Below, piece after piece: positions 38,690-46,783 of a stretch of 64,000 nt of DNA. The position numbers and the translations under genes were made by a program. A model generated the notes under the pieces. The model did not search any database, was not told the origin of the DNA, and saw only the letters and a list, made by a program, of their open reading frames with translations. The stretch spans positions 1-64,000 of the forward strand of contig NZ_CABVPX010000036.1 of NCBI RefSeq assembly GCF_902499125.1. The letters run 5' to 3'. Source of the DNA: Burkholderia arboris (GTDB lineage: Bacteria > Pseudomonadota > Gammaproteobacteria > Burkholderiales > Burkholderiaceae). The number at the start of each line of letters is the position of its first letter. Position 1 is the first letter of the stretch.

Positions 38690-38932
38690 ATGGCATTGCA
38701 CGATATCGTCAGCCCGTTGCCGGGCACGTTCTACCGGCGCCCGTCGCCCGATGCGGCCTACTACGTCGCGGTCGATGCGACGGTCGCCGCGGGCGCCGTG
38801 GTCGGCCTCGTCGAAGTGATGAAGCAGTTCACCGAGATCGAAGCCGAAGCGGCCGGCCGCGTGGTCGAGCTGCTCGTCGAGGACGGCGAACCGGTCGACG
38901 CGGGCCAGGTCCTGATGCGGATCGAGGGGTGA
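38690..38932 (+). CDS. Biotin carboxyl carrier protein (short)
   Basis: 80 residues: only a biotinyl/lipoyl domain. The biotinylation site is EVMK with Lys45, followed by the usual hairpin GRVVELLVEDGEPVDAGQVLMRIEG. It lacks the Pro/Ala-rich N-terminal half of housekeeping AccB, so it is a dedicated carrier for this cluster. AAGGAG precedes the ATG. BirA should biotinylate Lys45. Confidence 0.93.
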   Translation: MALHDIVSPLPGTFYRRPSPDAAYYVAVDATVAAGAVVGLVEVMKQFTEIEAEAAGRVVELLVEDGEPVDAGQVLMRIEG

Positions 38933-38936
38933 CGCG

Positions 38937-40394
38937 ATGAAGCCGGCCACCTCCCCCGACACGTTCTATCGCCCGTCGCGGATCAAGACCGTGCTGGTCG
39001 CGAATCGCGGCGAGATCGCGGTGCGCGTGATCCGCGCGGCGCGCGAGCTCGGCATGCGCGCGGTCGCCGTGGTCAGCGACGCCGACCGCGACAGCCTCGC
39101 CGCACGCATGGCCGACGAGGCGATCCACATCGGCTCGTCGCATGCAGCGAAAAGCTATCTGAATCCCGCCGCGATCCTCGACGCCGCGCGGCAATGCGGC
39201 GCGGACGCGATCCATCCCGGCTACGGCTTCCTGTCCGAAAATGCCGCGTTCGCCGCGCAGGTCGAGGCGGCCGGGCTGATCTTCGTCGGACCGGACTCGC
39301 AGGTCATTGCGACGATGGGCGACAAGGCGCGCGCCCGCGACACCGCGCGGCGCGCCAACGTGCCGACGGTGCCCGGCAGCGACGGCGTCGTGCAATCGCT
39401 CGACGAGGCCCGTGCGGTCGCCGCGCGCATCGGCTATCCGATCATGATCAAGGCGGCCGCGGGCGGCGGCGGGCGCGGCATCCGCGTCGCGCACGACGCC
39501 GCGCAGCTCGACGCCGAACTGCCGCTCGCGCAGCGCGAAGCGCAGGCTGCGTTCGGCGACGGCGGAGTCTATCTCGAGCGCTTCATCGCACGGGCGCGGC
39601 ACATCGAGGTGCAGGTGCTCGGCGACGGCCGCGACGTCGTCCATCTGTTCGAGCGCGAATGCTCGCTGCAGCGGCGCCGCCAGAAGATCCTCGAGGAAGC
39701 GCCGTCGCCGTCGCTCACGCCGGCGCAGCGCGACGCGCTGTGCACGTCGGCCACGCGCCTCGCGCGCGAAGTCGGCTATCGCAGCGCGGGCACGCTCGAA
39801 TACCTGTTCGACGACGCGCGCGGCGAGTTCTACTTCATCGAGATGAACACGCGCATCCAGGTCGAGCATCCGGTCACGGAGGCGATCACCGGCATCGATC
39901 TCGTGCGCGAGACGCTGCGCATCGCCGACGGCGAGCCGCTGCGGTTCGCGCAGCCGGACATCGCGATGCGCGGCGCGGCGCTCGAATGCCGGATCAACGC
40001 GGAAGATCCGCTGCAGGATTTCCGCCCGAATCCCGGCCGGATCGACGCACTGGTGTGGCCGACCGGCCCCGGCGTGCGCATCGATTCGCTGCTCTATCCG
40101 GGCTACGTCGTGCCGCCGTTCTACGATTCGCTGCTCGCGAAGCTGATCGTGCACGACGAGAGCCGCGCGGCCGCGCTGCGGCGCCTGTCGCGCGCGCTCG
40201 GCGAACTGCACGTCGGCGGCCTGAAGACGACCGCGCCGCTGCACGTCGCGCTGCTCGCGGACGACGACGTGCGCGCGGGCCGCTATCACACGAATTTTCT
40301 CGAAGCATGGATGCCGCAATGGCGCGAGGCCGCGACGGCCGCCGCCCGGCAGCACGCAACCGCGGACGCCGCGCGCGTCGGGGAGGCCCTGTGA
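38937..40394 (+). CDS. Biotin carboxylase subunit
   Basis: 485 residues; ATP-dependent carboxylation of the carrier biotin. N-terminal KTVLVANRGEIAVRVIRA (17-34), glycine-rich ATP lid KAAAGGGGRGI (near 170-180), and catalytic EMNTRIQVEHPVTE (near 303-316). It lies 4 bp after the carrier gene, and its stop overlaps the GTG start of pxpB. The housekeeping accC is presumably elsewhere; this is a second copy dedicated to the pxp cluster. Confidence 0.93.
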   Translation: MKPATSPDTFYRPSRIKTVLVANRGEIAVRVIRAARELGMRAVAVVSDADRDSLAARMADEAIHIGSSHAAKSYLNPAAILDAARQCGADAIHPGYGFLSENAAFAAQVEAAGLIFVGPDSQVIATMGDKARARDTARRANVPTVPGSDGVVQSLDEARAVAARIGYPIMIKAAAGGGGRGIRVAHDAAQLDAELPLAQREAQAAFGDGGVYLERFIARARHIEVQVLGDGRDVVHLFERECSLQRRRQKILEEAPSPSLTPAQRDALCTSATRLAREVGYRSAGTLEYLFDDARGEFYFIEMNTRIQVEHPVTEAITGIDLVRETLRIADGEPLRFAQPDIAMRGAALECRINAEDPLQDFRPNPGRIDALVWPTGPGVRIDSLLYPGYVVPPFYDSLLAKLIVHDESRAAALRRLSRALGELHVGGLKTTAPLHVALLADDDVRAGRYHTNFLEAWMPQWREAATAAARQHATADAARVGEAL

Positions 40395-41266
40395 CGACCC
40401 GTTATACGTTCGGCGGCGACGAGTTCGTGTTCGTCGAGATCAGCGAGGCGATGTCGCTCGACGCCTTCTTCAAGGGCACGGCGATCACGCGCGAGCTGCA
40501 GCGGCGCGCGGTGCCGGGCATCACCGAAATCTGCCCGGCGAACGCGTCCTACCAGGTGCGCTACGACCCGGACGTGATCGAGCCCGACGCGCTCGTCGCG
40601 CTGCTGAAGGCGATCGAGGCCGAGGTCGGCGACGCGCCGCTCGAACTCGACACGCGCATCGTCGAGGTGCCGGTGCTCTACAACGACCCGTGGACGCACG
40701 AGACGCTGATGCGGTTTCGCGAGCGTCACCAGGACCCGTCGTCGACCGATCTCGAATACGCGGCGCGGATCAACGGCAAGCGCGACGTCGACGACTTCAT
40801 CGCCGCGCACTCGGGTTCGCCGTGGTTCGTGTCGATGGTCGGCTTCGTCGCGGGCCTGCCGTTCATGTACCAGATGGTCGAGCGCGAACGGCAGCTCGAA
40901 GTGCCGAAATACCTGCGGCCGCGCACCGACACGCCGAAGCTGACGGTCGGCCACGGCGGCTGCTTCGGCTGCATCTATTCGGTGCGCGGCGCGGGCGGCT
41001 ACCAGATGTTCGGCGTGACGCCGGCGCCGATCTTCGATCCCGCGCAACGGCTCGACTACCTGCACGATTTCATGGTGTTCTTCCGGCCCGGCGACATCGT
41101 GAAGTTCCAGCCGATCGATCGCGACGCATACGACGCGGCAGTGGCGGCCGTCGAGGCCGGCACGTTCTCGCTGCGCGTGCGCCCGGTGAAATTCTCGCTC
41201 GACGCGTTCCTGCGCGATCCCGATGCGGTCAACCGTTCTCTCGTCGAGGTGCTGCATGCCAGCTGA
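40391..41266 (+). CDS. pxpB: 5-oxoprolinase subunit B / KipI-type carboxyltransferase domain
   Basis: 291 residues from a GTG that overlaps the biotin carboxylase stop (GTGA). AHS1/KipI family: C-terminal cyclophilin-like half from about 100 (VPVLYNDPW), with FVAGLPFMYQM, and YQMFGVTPAPIFDP. The same domain forms part of the carboxyltransferase of urea carboxylase. The N-terminal region (1-95) is longer than in minimal KipI. Overlaps pxpC by 11 bp. Confidence 0.92.
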   Translation: MTTRYTFGGDEFVFVEISEAMSLDAFFKGTAITRELQRRAVPGITEICPANASYQVRYDPDVIEPDALVALLKAIEAEVGDAPLELDTRIVEVPVLYNDPWTHETLMRFRERHQDPSSTDLEYAARINGKRDVDDFIAAHSGSPWFVSMVGFVAGLPFMYQMVERERQLEVPKYLRPRTDTPKLTVGHGGCFGCIYSVRGAGGYQMFGVTPAPIFDPAQRLDYLHDFMVFFRPGDIVKFQPIDRDAYDAAVAAVEAGTFSLRVRPVKFSLDAFLRDPDAVNRSLVEVLHAS

Positions 41267-42251
41267 CGCGCACAACCTGATCGAGGTCATCAAGCCCGGC
41301 CTCGCGACGTCGGTCCAGGATACGGGCCGGCAAGGCTACTACCACGTCGGCATCCCGCCGTCGGGCGCGCTCGACCAGTATGCGTCGCGTGCGGCGAACC
41401 TGCTGGTCGGCAATCCCGAAGAAGCGGCCGTGCTCGAATGCACGCTGCTCGGCCCGGAGCTGATGTTCCATGCGGACGCGCTCGTTGCCGTCACGGGCGC
41501 CGAGATGACGCCGAAGATCGACGGCGTCGGGCAGTGCTGCAACATCGCGCTGCGCATCCGCGCGGGCAGTGTGCTGTCGTTCAACTACGTGAAGGGCGGT
41601 GCGCGGGCCTACCTGGCCGTCGCGGGCGGCATCGACGTGCCGGTCGTGCTCGGCAGCCGCTCGACCTATGCGCTCGGCGCGATCGGCGGCCATGCGGGCC
41701 GGCGGCTGCAGAAAGGCGACCGGCTGCCGATCGGCGCCGCGCGCGGCATGCATCGCGAAGGGCGCGAGCTGCCGGCGGCGGTCGTCCGGCCGCTCGACAG
41801 CCAGGTCGAACTGCGCGTGCTGACGGGCCTGTACCACTACCGGCTCACCGACGCATCGGCGCACACGTTCTTCGACGACGAATGGACGGTCGCGCCTGAA
41901 GCCGACCGCATCGGCTACCGCTACAAGAACGGGCGCCCGCTGCAGTTCCGGCCGCGCGAACAGCCGTTCGGCGCGGGCGCCGATCCGTCGAACATCGTCG
42001 ACGCGTGCTATCCGATCGGCTCGATCCAGGTGCCGGCCGGGCTCGAGCCGATCATCCTGCATCGCGACGCGGTGTCGGGTGGCGGCTACGCGACGATCGG
42101 CACGGTCATCAGCGCCGACATGGACCTGATCGGCCAGATGCAGCCGAACCATCGCGCGCGCTTCGTGCGCGTGACGATGGCCGATGCGCTCGCGGCACGC
42201 CGCGAGTACCAGCGGCGCCTCGCGCTGCTGCGCGCCGTGCTGCAGGACTGA
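41256..42251 (+). CDS. pxpC: 5-oxoprolinase subunit C / KipA-type biotin-dependent carboxyltransferase domain
   Basis: 331 residues. AHS2/KipA family: start IEVIKPGLATSVQDTGRQGY, then GIPPSGALDQYASRAANLLVGN, and GGGYATIGTVISADMDLIGQ near the end. The ATG at 41256 lies inside the end of pxpB and is chosen from the family N-terminus. With pxpB it would form a heterotetrameric hydrolase or carboxyltransferase. Confidence 0.93.
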   Translation: MPADAHNLIEVIKPGLATSVQDTGRQGYYHVGIPPSGALDQYASRAANLLVGNPEEAAVLECTLLGPELMFHADALVAVTGAEMTPKIDGVGQCCNIALRIRAGSVLSFNYVKGGARAYLAVAGGIDVPVVLGSRSTYALGAIGGHAGRRLQKGDRLPIGAARGMHREGRELPAAVVRPLDSQVELRVLTGLYHYRLTDASAHTFFDDEWTVAPEADRIGYRYKNGRPLQFRPREQPFGAGADPSNIVDACYPIGSIQVPAGLEPIILHRDAVSGGGYATIGTVISADMDLIGQMQPNHRARFVRVTMADALAARREYQRRLALLRAVLQD

Positions 42252-42471
42252 GCGCCGGACGCCCGGCCACCCTGCCGGGCGCCGTTCGCCGCCCGCCGTT
42301 TTCATCCTTCGCTTTCGTTTCCCGCCCGTGCGGCCGCGCGCGGCGCGGCGGGGACGCTTGCGCGCCGTTTCTGCCGGACCGGTTGCCCGCCCGACGTCGG
42401 GGCAACCCTGCGGATCGCCTGACCCGCGGCCCAGACGTCGTCCGCTGTTTTGCTCATCGAGGAGCACGCTC

Positions 42472-43827
42472 ATGGCCAACCTGGCTCAGGCCCGCACCGA
42501 CGAGGATCTCGACCTGTCGACGCTCGCCATTCCCGATCACGCGCGCATGCCGCCCTTTTCGCTGACGATGGCGTGGTGGGCCGTCTGCAGCGCGGTGTTC
42601 TACATCGTCGTCGGCGCGACGCTCGCGCTCACCTACGGCGCGCGCAACGCGCTGATCGGCATGGCGCTGTCGGTGGTGTCGTACGGCGTCGTCAATTCGA
42701 TCATCAGCCGCTATGCGATTCGCACCGGCCTGTCGGTCGCGCTGTTCTCGCGCGTGCTGTTCGGCAGCGCGGGCGCGGCGCTCGCGACGCTGATCTTCTT
42801 CGCGACGGCGATCTACTACGCGGTGTTCGAGGGCTCGGTGATCGCGGTCGCCGCGCATCACCAGTTTCCGGCGCTGGACTACCAATGGGCCGCGCTGATC
42901 GTCGTCTGCTACAGCGTGCCGCTCGTGTTCGGCAGCGTGCAGCACTGGCTCGACAAGTTCAACGGCGTGCTGCTGCCGTTCTACCTGTTCGGGCTGCTCG
43001 CGGCGGTCGGGCTCGCGACGGCCGAGTACGGCTATCACGCCGCGTGGCTCGATTTCGGGCCGGCGGGCGGCGCACCGGCCGGCGGCTGGTGGCAGTGCTT
43101 CGTCTACTACATGGGTGTGTGGGTGCTGATGATGTTCACGTTCGACTACGCGCGCTTCGGCCGCAAGGAGGACGCCCGCTATCACGGCCGCTTCAACTTC
43201 GGGATGCCGTTCTATCTCGTCACGTTCCTCGTCAACGGCGCGGCCGGCATCTATCTCGTCGCCACGATTCCCGGGCTCGGCACGCTGTCGGAAGTGTCGG
43301 TCGTGCTCGCGCTGCTCAAGCTGATGGGCGTGTGGGGGTTGCTGTTCGTATGGGTCACGCAGTCGCGCATCAACACCGCGAACTACTACCTCGCGACCGT
43401 CAACATGCAGGCGTTCTTCCAGAAGGTCGCCGGGCTGCGCGCGCCGAAGTTCGTATGGGCGCTCGTGGTCGGCGCGGTCGTCTACGCGCTGATGATGGCC
43501 GACATCTTCTCGCGGATCCTGCAGGCGCTCGCGTACCAGGGCATCTTCGTCGTCGCGTGGGTCGGCGTCGCGCTCGCGCACATCCTGTCGGCGCGCTACG
43601 GGCAGCTCGTCGGCGACGATGTCGAGTGCCGCGACGCGCATGTGCCGGTGTTCAATCCGGGCGGGCTGACTGCGTGGTTCGCGGGTGCGTTCGCGGGGCT
43701 CGCGCTGAACCAGGCGACCGGGTTCGCCGCGTCGCTGTCGGCACCGGCGACCTTCGTCGTGTCGTGGGTCGTCTATCGCGCGCTGCTCGGCACCGCGAAG
43801 CGGGCCTGGTTCGTGCGGAATACGTAA
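42472..43827 (+). CDS. NCS1/purine-cytosine permease family transporter
   Basis: 451 residues, about 12 membrane helices (first near 29-50). The family is recognised by the overall layout, a long N-terminal cytoplasmic tail, and internal motifs such as VLMMFTFDYARFGRKEDARYHG. NCS1 carriers import purines, pyrimidines, hydantoins and allantoin with H+ or Na+. It follows pxpC by 220 bp on the same strand; GAGGAG precedes the ATG. Its placement suggests it imports the cyclic amide handled by the pxp enzymes, so the true substrate may be a ring other than 5-oxoproline. Inference. Confidence 0.9.
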   Translation: MANLAQARTDEDLDLSTLAIPDHARMPPFSLTMAWWAVCSAVFYIVVGATLALTYGARNALIGMALSVVSYGVVNSIISRYAIRTGLSVALFSRVLFGSAGAALATLIFFATAIYYAVFEGSVIAVAAHHQFPALDYQWAALIVVCYSVPLVFGSVQHWLDKFNGVLLPFYLFGLLAAVGLATAEYGYHAAWLDFGPAGGAPAGGWWQCFVYYMGVWVLMMFTFDYARFGRKEDARYHGRFNFGMPFYLVTFLVNGAAGIYLVATIPGLGTLSEVSVVLALLKLMGVWGLLFVWVTQSRINTANYYLATVNMQAFFQKVAGLRAPKFVWALVVGAVVYALMMADIFSRILQALAYQGIFVVAWVGVALAHILSARYGQLVGDDVECRDAHVPVFNPGGLTAWFAGAFAGLALNQATGFAASLSAPATFVVSWVVYRALLGTAKRAWFVRNT

Positions 43828-43831
43828 CGCC

Positions 43832-43853
43832 GCCGCGCCTGCGACGGCGCGGC
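43832..43853. terminator. GC hairpin between convergent permease and SUFU genes
   Basis: GCCGCGCC (43832-43839), loop TGCGAC, GGCGCGGC (43846-43853). Perfect 8-bp stem, no T tract. Confidence 0.4.
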
Positions 43854-43859
43854 AGCGGC

Positions 43860-44948
43860 TTACCCGATCGTCTGTACCGGGTTGCCCTTCGCGTCGCGGA
43901 TCACCGTCTTCTCGACGCGCCAGCGCACGCCGTCGAGCCCGTCGATCGCATACTCGCCCGCGCGCGGCTTCAGCGTGCGCGCCAGCGCCTGCACCGTCGC
44001 GTCGGTGAGCCGCAGCGTCAGCGTGCCGTCTTCGTCGGTCACGGCGTTCGCGTCGCCGTGCACGAACCGCAGCGCGCCGTCGTGACCGACCAGGCGGAAC
44101 GCGCGGTCGAACGGCAGCCGCAACGGCAGCAACGCGACGAGTTCCTCGACCTGCCGCGCGCCGACGGTAATCTCGATCACGGGCGCGCGCAGCAGCCGCT
44201 TGCGCGTGTCCCATCCGAGCACGTCGGTGAACAGGTAGCCGCTCGCCGAGCCGTCGCGCTGCGTACCCGCGTCGACCTGCTCGCGCACGTCCGCGCGTTC
44301 GAGCAGCGATGCGCGGCCGAGCTCGGTCACCCAGAGCGGCATGTGCGGCAGCAGCGTGTCGAGCAGCGCGCGCGTGCGCCAGCGCTTCGCGGCGCGCTCT
44401 TCGTCGAGCGTCAGCCCGACGACCTGCAGGAACGCGAGGCGGCCGTGCGGCGTGTCGATCGACGGCAGTTCCGGATCGAACGCGAAGCCCATCGAGCAGA
44501 GCGCCGTGCCGGTATCGAGCGCGATCGGGCCGTTGGCCGTCATCCAGTGGCCGTCGTCGAACGCGTTGCCGCTCTGGAACACGTAGCGCGCGAGATTCTG
44601 CAGGAAGCTGAACACCCAGCGCGGCGGCTCCTCTTCGCCCGCCGCGCACGCGACGCGCATCGTCAGCTCGAACCCGAAGCCGCTGACGGCCGGATCGTCG
44701 GACTCCTTCGCATACAGCTCGCTCAGCCCGTACGTGACGAAGTGCCAGTGCGGCACGGGCCCCGCGCGCTTCCACACGCTGATCCCGTCGAGCGGATCGG
44801 GGCCGCCGAGCCGCCACTTGACCAGCGTGCCGTAGTGCTTCGGCTCCTGGCCCGGATAGAGGCGTGCAAGCGCACCGTCGATCGCGTCCCAGCCGGGCGC
44901 GGCGTCATCGTCCGCGCCGTCCTGCGTGTCGTGTGTTGCGTCGGTCAT
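43860..44948 (-). CDS. Suppressor-of-fused (SUFU) domain protein
   Basis: 362 residues, cytoplasmic. The N-terminal ~200 residues match the SUFU domain: PGWDAIDGALARLYPGQEPKHYGT, PLDGISVWKRAGPVPHWHFVTYGLSELY, and FELTMRVACAAGEEEPPRW. The C-terminal ~150 residues are less familiar. SUFU restrains Gli factors in animals; bacterial members are functionally uncharacterised and often linked to toxin-immunity or stress settings. Here it stands beside cutC with no toxin gene visible. Confidence 0.85.
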   Translation of the reverse strand: MTDATHDTQDGADDDAAPGWDAIDGALARLYPGQEPKHYGTLVKWRLGGPDPLDGISVWKRAGPVPHWHFVTYGLSELYAKESDDPAVSGFGFELTMRVACAAGEEEPPRWVFSFLQNLARYVFQSGNAFDDGHWMTANGPIALDTGTALCSMGFAFDPELPSIDTPHGRLAFLQVVGLTLDEERAAKRWRTRALLDTLLPHMPLWVTELGRASLLERADVREQVDAGTQRDGSASGYLFTDVLGWDTRKRLLRAPVIEITVGARQVEELVALLPLRLPFDRAFRLVGHDGALRFVHGDANAVTDEDGTLTLRLTDATVQALARTLKPRAGEYAIDGLDGVRWRVEKTVIRDAKGNPVQTIG

Positions 44949-45029
44949 GTGGCCCTCTGTCGCGTTTCATGTTCCGGTGCGTGGTGGCGCCAGCGCACGG
45001 GGCAGCGGCTGCGGCCGCCGCCGGGCGCA

Positions 45030-45755
45030 TCACACGTGCGCCGCCGCGCCGTCGAGCGCCGCGCGCACGCGCTCGACGCGCTGTTCGTCGACGGGCGCGA
45101 GCACCTCGCCGCGCGGCCGCACGCCCGAGCCGAAATGCACCGCACGCACGCCGGTCGCACGGACGAAATCGCCGACCGCATCGATCGTGAGCCCCGAGCC
45201 GGCCAATACCGTGCAGGTCGAACCGGCCGCCTGCCGCACGAGCCGCGTGATCGTCGCGACGGCATCGAGTACCGACGGATGGCCGCCCGACGTCAGCACC
45301 GACGTGACGGCCGGCACGCGCAGCAGCGCGTCGAACGCGGCGTTCAGATCGCGCGCGACGTCGAACGCCCGGTGGAACGTGAGTGCCCGGCCGTCCGCGG
45401 CGGCCGCGATGCGGGCCAGCGCGCCGAGATCGATGTCGCCGTGCGCGTCGAGCGCGCCGAACACGACGCCGTTCGCGCCGGCCGCGACGGCCGCGCGCAC
45501 GTCGCGTTCGATCACGCGCAGGTCGTCGGCGTCATAGACGAACGACCGGCTGTGCGGACGCACGATCACGTTGACGGGAATCGGCACCGCGGCCACGACG
45601 GCCTCGATCAGGCCGACGCTGGGCGTCAGCCCGCCTTCGGTGATCGCGGTCACGAGCTCGAGGCGGTCGGCGCCCGCACGGGCGGCGGCCTTCGCATCGC
45701 CGACGGTCGTGGCGATCACTTCGAGGAGGACGGAAGAAGCGGCGTTTCGGTTCAT
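45030..45755 (-). CDS. cutC: CutC family protein
   Basis: 241 residues, a TIM barrel. N-terminal LEVIATTVGDAKAAARAGADRLEL, ITEGGLTPSVG and IPVNVIVRPH are CutC hallmarks, with LTFHRAFD and LTSGG later. The family was named for copper homeostasis, but the copper role is disputed and the enzyme activity is unknown. On the same strand as the SUFU gene, 81 bp upstream of it. Confidence 0.93.
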   Translation of the reverse strand: MNRNAASSVLLEVIATTVGDAKAAARAGADRLELVTAITEGGLTPSVGLIEAVVAAVPIPVNVIVRPHSRSFVYDADDLRVIERDVRAAVAAGANGVVFGALDAHGDIDLGALARIAAAADGRALTFHRAFDVARDLNAAFDALLRVPAVTSVLTSGGHPSVLDAVATITRLVRQAAGSTCTVLAGSGLTIDAVGDFVRATGVRAVHFGSGVRPRGEVLAPVDEQRVERVRAALDGAAAHV

Positions 45756-45838
45756 GGGCGGCCCGCGAATCGTCTGGACAATTCGCGCATCCTAGCCGAG
45801 CCGCGTGACGGACGCCAGCGTGCCGGCGGCCGTGCACG

Positions 45839-46243
45839 TCAGCCGCGCCGCACGAGCCAGATGCCAGCGAGCGCGGACAGGCCGGTCACCACGGTGCCGG
45901 GCGCGAACCGGAACATCCGCACGGTGAATTGCACCCCCTGCTGCTGCATCACGTCGACGATCCCCGGCGCGAGCAGCAGCGTCGCCCAGCCGATCATCCC
46001 GAGCGCGGTGGTCGCGGTCGCGACGAGCAGCGCGATGCCGGCACCGCGCGCACGCGGCCGGAACGCGCCGGCAAACGCGCCCGCAGCCAAAAGCGCAACC
46101 GAAACCGCGGACATCCCAGCGGCAAACACGACCATCACCGTCGTCTGGCCGACCTTCAGGAACGCGACCATCTGCGCGACGATCACGCACATGCCCGCGA
46201 TCGCGAACAGCACGATCGCCAGCGCGTTGCGCACGGCGTTCAT
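45839..46243 (-). CDS. Small four-helix membrane protein
   Basis: 134 residues with four predicted membrane helices (about 7-29, 33-57, 68-90 and 113-130). No family recognised. The start overlaps the stop of the upstream small membrane protein (ATGA), so the two are translated together. Probably a paired inner-membrane complex of unknown role. Confidence 0.75.
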   Translation of the reverse strand: MNAVRNALAIVLFAIAGMCVIVAQMVAFLKVGQTTVMVVFAAGMSAVSVALLAAGAFAGAFRPRARGAGIALLVATATTALGMIGWATLLLAPGIVDVMQQQGVQFTVRMFRFAPGTVVTGLSALAGIWLVRRG

Positions 46244-46626
46244 GCGGGTGTCTGGCGGAAATACGCGGTCGCGGGGCGCCGGAACAGCAGGTAGACGAAC
46301 AGCGCGAACAGCAGGACGCCGGGAATCAGCACCGCGAGCATCGACGCCGGCATGTTGATTAACGAGAACGCAATCCCGAACACGAATGTCACGATATACG
46401 CCATGCGCGACCATTCGCGGCCCTTGAGGATCGCGATGCCGATGACGACGTTCGCCGCTTCGATAATCATGCTGATGCCGAACGTCGCCCACACGGGCAG
46501 CAGGTAGTGCGACATCAGCGCCTGGGTGGTCGGCATGCCGATCGAGAACGGCGTATAGACGCACGTGATCGCGTTGGTCACGATGATGATCCACGCGAGG
46601 ATGGTCAGCGAAATCGGTCTTTTCAT
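46240..46626 (-). CDS. Small four-helix membrane protein, partner of the next
   Basis: 128 residues, beginning MKRPISLTILAWIIIVTNAI, with four predicted helices and short basic loops (KGREWSRM). Weak resemblance to DUF-type bacterial membrane proteins; I cannot name the family. AT-richer start region and a poly-T-like leader (TTTTCCTTTTATT on the plus strand), giving a purine-rich ribosome site AAAAGGAAAA on the minus strand. Confidence 0.78.
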   Translation of the reverse strand: MKRPISLTILAWIIIVTNAITCVYTPFSIGMPTTQALMSHYLLPVWATFGISMIIEAANVVIGIAILKGREWSRMAYIVTFVFGIAFSLINMPASMLAVLIPGVLLFALFVYLLFRRPATAYFRQTPA

Positions 46627-46783
46627 TGTGTTTTCCTTTTATTCGCCGCCATGGTTGGCCCCCGGGACGGCGCGATCGCGGTCACGACGGCCGCGGTCGG
46701 GCCATTGTCGGGGAAGCCCGCGGCGAACGCAACGGCCGCCCCGCGCCGCCGCGCCCCGATCGCCGCATGCGATCCGTGCGCCC

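Noticed and set aside
42450..46358. 1302-codon frame over the permease, SUFU and cutC genes
   Set aside because: Alternative frame of known genes with low-complexity Arg-rich translation.
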